From: Stenomitos rutilans HA7619-LM2
Lineage (GTDB): Bacteria > Cyanobacteriota > Cyanobacteriia > Leptolyngbyales > Leptolyngbyaceae
Reading direction: 5' to 3'
NCBI GenBank assembly: GCA_019358945.1
Contig: JAHHIE010000003.1
Coordinates: forward strand, 62,001 to 126,000
Length of the DNA stretch: 64,000 nucleotides
The notes under the pieces are model-generated. The model was not told the origin of the DNA. It did no database searches and worked only from the letters and a program-made list of their open reading frames with translations. The position numbers and the translations under genes are program-made. Within the stretch, counting starts at the first letter, position 1. Every line of letters starts with the position of its first letter. Shown one piece after another: positions 61,686-64,000 of the stretch.

Positions 61686-64000
61686 ATGTCTGTCTTGGCT
61701 GAGCCTGGAACCCACTATCAAACAGAGACCCCAGCCATGTGGGTCGAAGTTCTCGTTGATTGTCCGGGAGCACAAGGGATTTTTACCTACCGCTTGCCGC
61801 CACGCCTGGTGGTTCAGCCTGGGGATATCTTGAGCGTACCGTTTGGGATGCAGCAAGTTGGCGCGATCGCCATTCGCTGCCTGGAGCATCTCCCCGCAGG
61901 GCTAGAACCATCTCAGATACGAGATATAGACGATCTGGTGCAATCGGGCTTCTTCTCTGAAACCTACTGGCAGTTGTTGAATCGGGTGGCTAGCTACTAC
62001 TGCACGTCTCTCATGCAGATCGTTCGGGTTGCCCTGCCACCGGGACTGTTGGCACGATCGCAACGACGTGTGCGGCTCTTAGACAGAACTGAGCACGACA
62101 AAGAGGCCAAGAAGCTAGACGACCTCCGGCTCCTCACTCCCGACTCCCCACTCCCAATTCCTCACTCTTCCGCCGCCCACCAGATCCTCACGCTCCTTCG
62201 CGCTAGCAAAACAGGAGCTTATAGCTGGCAATTCCTACAACGCCAGGTTCAAGGAGCGCGTCAAGGTTTACAAGCATTGCTGCAACAGGGCCTGGTTGAA
62301 CAATACCTGGAACCACCTACTCCCGTCCGCCCTAAACAAAAGTTAGCTGTCACCTTCGTAGCCTCACCCACGGCATCTGACCTGACCCCTCGACAGCAAG
62401 AAATTTTGTCGGTGCTGCGGCGGCAAGGAGGCGAACTCTGGCTCACAGAACTGCTGCAACTGTGCCAGACCAGTTCTACCACCTTAAAAAGCTTGGCGCA
62501 GAAAGGGCAGGTTGTGATTCAACCGAGAGAGGTGCTCCGACGCGAAGGTGGCTCAGCCATATCAGCCGATGACGCAAAAACGCTGACGCCAGATCAAACA
62601 GCTGCTCTAGAAACGATTCAAGCGCTTTCTGGTTTTGCTCAAGTTTTGCTACATGGCGTCACTGGCTCTGGTAAAACCGAAGTTTACTTGCAGGCGATCG
62701 CACCCATTCTTCAGCAAGGGCGATCGGCGTTGGTGCTGGTACCCGAAATTGGCTTGACTCCACAGTTAACCGATCGCTTCCGTGCCCGCTTCGGTAGTCG
62801 CGTCTGTGTATATCACAGCGCCTTATCTGATGGCGAGCGGTATGATACTTGGCGGCAAATGCTTAACGGCGACGCTCAGGTGGTGATTGGTACTCGTTCT
62901 GCCGTCTTTGCACCACTACCGCGACTGGGACTGATCGTACTGGATGAAGAACACGATGGTAGCTTTAAGCAAGACCAACCAGCCCCCTGCTACCATTCCC
63001 GCACGGTTGCAAGTTGGCGGGCAGAGTTGGAGTGCTGCCCGTTGCTACTGGGGTCGGCAACGCCCTCATTGGAAAGTTGGGTAGCGTGTATGGGCGGGGA
63101 GGTAGAAGGCAGGAAGCAGGAAGCAGAAGGGGGGAGTCGCGAGTCGGGAGTCGCGAGTCGGGAGTCAGCGGTTAACAGTCAAAACTCAAAACTGTCTAGC
63201 GTTCGCGTAGCGTGTTCAACGGACTCAGCGGCGCAAAGCGCTACTCAAAACGCAGAAGGGAGTGGGGAGTCAACAGCCAGAACTCAAAACTCAAAACTCA
63301 AAATTCAAAACTCAAAACTCACTTCCTCCCTCACCCTTACCCTTCCCACCCGCGTCTACGATCGCCCGTTGCCTCCGATCGAGGTGGTTGATATGCGGCA
63401 GGAACTGCATCATGGAAATCATTCCATCTTTAGTCAATCGCTGCGATTGGCCTTGCTGGACTTGAAAGAACGGCAGCAGCAGGGCATTCTGTTTATTCAT
63501 CGTCGGGGCCACAGTACCTTTGTCTCTTGCCGAAGCTGTGGCTATGTGGTCACCTGTCCTAATTGCGATGTGTCGCTGGCGTATCACCATGTCCATAGCG
63601 AGGCAACGCCGCTGTTGCGGTGTCACTACTGCAACCATACCTGCTTGTTGCCCAACGATTGCCCAACCTGCCGTTCTACCTACTTCAAGTATTTTGGCAG
63701 TGGCACTCAGCGGATTGCTCAGGCGATCGCGCAAGAGTTTCCAGACTTGCGGCTGATTCGCTTTGACAGTGACACGACGCGTACAAAGGGTGCCCATCGG
63801 GCACTCCTCACTCAATTTGCGGACGGCGACGCAGATTTGCTAGTGGGCACTCAAATGCTGACAAAAGGCATTGATCTGCCCCAGGTGACGCTTGTGGGCA
63901 TTGTCTCGGCGGACGGCCTGCTGCACATGGCAGACTACCGCGCCAATGAACGGGCCTTTCAAACCCTGACGCAAGTAGCGGGCCGCTGTGGTCGTGGGGA
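61686..64000 (+). CDS. priA: Primosomal protein N' (replication restart helicase), C-terminus outside window
   Basis: A PriA protein read for 771 residues without stop to the window edge. An N-terminal 3'-DNA-binding domain (VEVLVDCPGAQGIFTYRLP) precedes the helicase. Walker A is GVTGSGKTEVYLQAI, the DEAH-type box is DEEH, and motif III is GSATPSLESW. The zinc domain has paired cysteines (CRSCGYVVTCPNCD, CHYCNH, CPTC). Between motif III and IEVVDMRQELHHGN an in-frame low-complexity insert of about 85 residues is present, and a shorter one follows DRTEHDKEAKKL. The start ATG at 61686 is used; 61737 is an alternative. It restarts stalled replication forks. Confidence 0.93.
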   Translation, partial: MSVLAEPGTHYQTETPAMWVEVLVDCPGAQGIFTYRLPPRLVVQPGDILSVPFGMQQVGAIAIRCLEHLPAGLEPSQIRDIDDLVQSGFFSETYWQLLNRVASYYCTSLMQIVRVALPPGLLARSQRRVRLLDRTEHDKEAKKLDDLRLLTPDSPLPIPHSSAAHQILTLLRASKTGAYSWQFLQRQVQGARQGLQALLQQGLVEQYLEPPTPVRPKQKLAVTFVASPTASDLTPRQQEILSVLRRQGGELWLTELLQLCQTSSTTLKSLAQKGQVVIQPREVLRREGGSAISADDAKTLTPDQTAALETIQALSGFAQVLLHGVTGSGKTEVYLQAIAPILQQGRSALVLVPEIGLTPQLTDRFRARFGSRVCVYHSALSDGERYDTWRQMLNGDAQVVIGTRSAVFAPLPRLGLIVLDEEHDGSFKQDQPAPCYHSRTVASWRAELECCPLLLGSATPSLESWVACMGGEVEGRKQEAEGGSRESGVASRESAVNSQNSKLSSVRVACSTDSAAQSATQNAEGSGESTARTQNSKLKIQNSKLTSSLTLTLPTRVYDRPLPPIEVVDMRQELHHGNHSIFSQSLRLALLDLKERQQQGILFIHRRGHSTFVSCRSCGYVVTCPNCDVSLAYHHVHSEATPLLRCHYCNHTCLLPNDCPTCRSTYFKYFGSGTQRIAQAIAQEFPDLRLIRFDSDTTRTKGAHRALLTQFADGDADLLVGTQMLTKGIDLPQVTLVGIVSADGLLHMADYRANERAFQTLTQVAGRCGRG
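62128..62172 (+). repeat. Low-complexity insert 1 inside priA
   Basis: CTCACTCCCGACTCCCCACT-type spacer repeats run in frame and encode TPDSPLPIPHSS. Confidence 0.75.
63099..63350 (+). repeat. Low-complexity insert 2 inside priA
   Basis: About 250 bases of spacer-type repeats: GGCAGGAAGCAGGAAGCAGA, then GAGTCGGGAGTCGCGAGTCG, then AACTCAAAACTCAAAA runs. The reading frame stays open throughout and rejoins conserved PriA sequence at CGCGTCTACGATCGC. The same phrases occur in intergenic DNA at 5380, 20725, 35521 and 54295. Confidence 0.85.

Overview
The window looks like a chromosomal segment of a filamentous or Leptolyngbya-like cyanobacterium. The evidence is a high density of HIP1-type GCGATCGC octamers in coding and spacer DNA, many cyanobacteria-typical families (UPF0182, TPM/Psb32-like, DUF2358, DUF2721, SigC-type sigma factor, HgdD-like TolC, Uma2 proteins) and degenerate short repeats in spacers. 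Genus cannot be read from the sequence. Most genes are single-copy housekeeping or envelope genes with short spacers, and no complete insertion sequence, phage, integrase or CRISPR array is seen.

Layout. 0-6.5 kb: a truncated SDR and a nitroreductase in one operon, an M48 metallopeptidase, murA, tRNA-Leu(CAG), a TrmH-type rRNA methyltransferase, a small conserved protein and an MMADHC-like protein. 7-11 kb: three tandem exported trypsin/PDZ proteases, clearly paralogs. 11.6-20.7 kb: a peptidoglycan-binding/SH3 protein, an orphan DUF790 (Bax1-like) nuclease, a GH13 amylase with C-terminal CBM20, TolC and an M23 peptidase, then a DUF2358 protein. 20.8-27.6 kb: a Ser/Thr kinase, an alpha/beta-hydrolase-fold protein that seems to lack its nucleophile, a 49-residue protein, a cysteine desulfurase, a TPM protein, precorrin-8X methylmutase and a membrane protein. 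28-36.4 kb: UPF0182, TMEM175, then a compact operon-like set DUF4178 / aminopropyltransferase-like / FemAB-like / DUF350. 37-45.3 kb: an unusual zinc-ribbon histidine kinase, DUF2721 and the trehalose pair treY-treZ. 45.9-50.7 kb: an AAA ATPase with a TPR partner, then a Uma2 protein beside a 21-nt periodic array. 50.8-64 kb: a ferrochelatase-like protein with a His-rich tail, a small hydrolase-like protein, an MFS exporter, a tetR-emrB pair with a clear operator, a PNPOx-like protein, an exported glycoside-hydrolase-like protein, a SigC-like sigma factor and the 5' part of priA.

The best candidate for an underdescribed system is the minus-strand set at 32.0-36.4 kb. Membrane-anchored DUF4178 and DUF350 proteins surround a spermidine-synthase-like enzyme with an altered amine-site motif and a tail with two membrane segments, and an aminoacyl-transferase of the FemAB class lies between them. 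The second candidate is the AAA/TPR pair at 45.9-49.6 kb, in which the TPR protein begins with what looks like a nucleotide-binding domain without a P-loop.

The window is also rich in small non-autonomous elements. There are two copies each of two MITE families and two elements with ATACC/GGTAT ends. Two in-frame invasions of spacer-type low-complexity repeats lie inside priA. A fossil of a histidine kinase C-terminus lies beside the DUF350 gene. All function calls rest on motif reading and recalled family knowledge; no database search was run.
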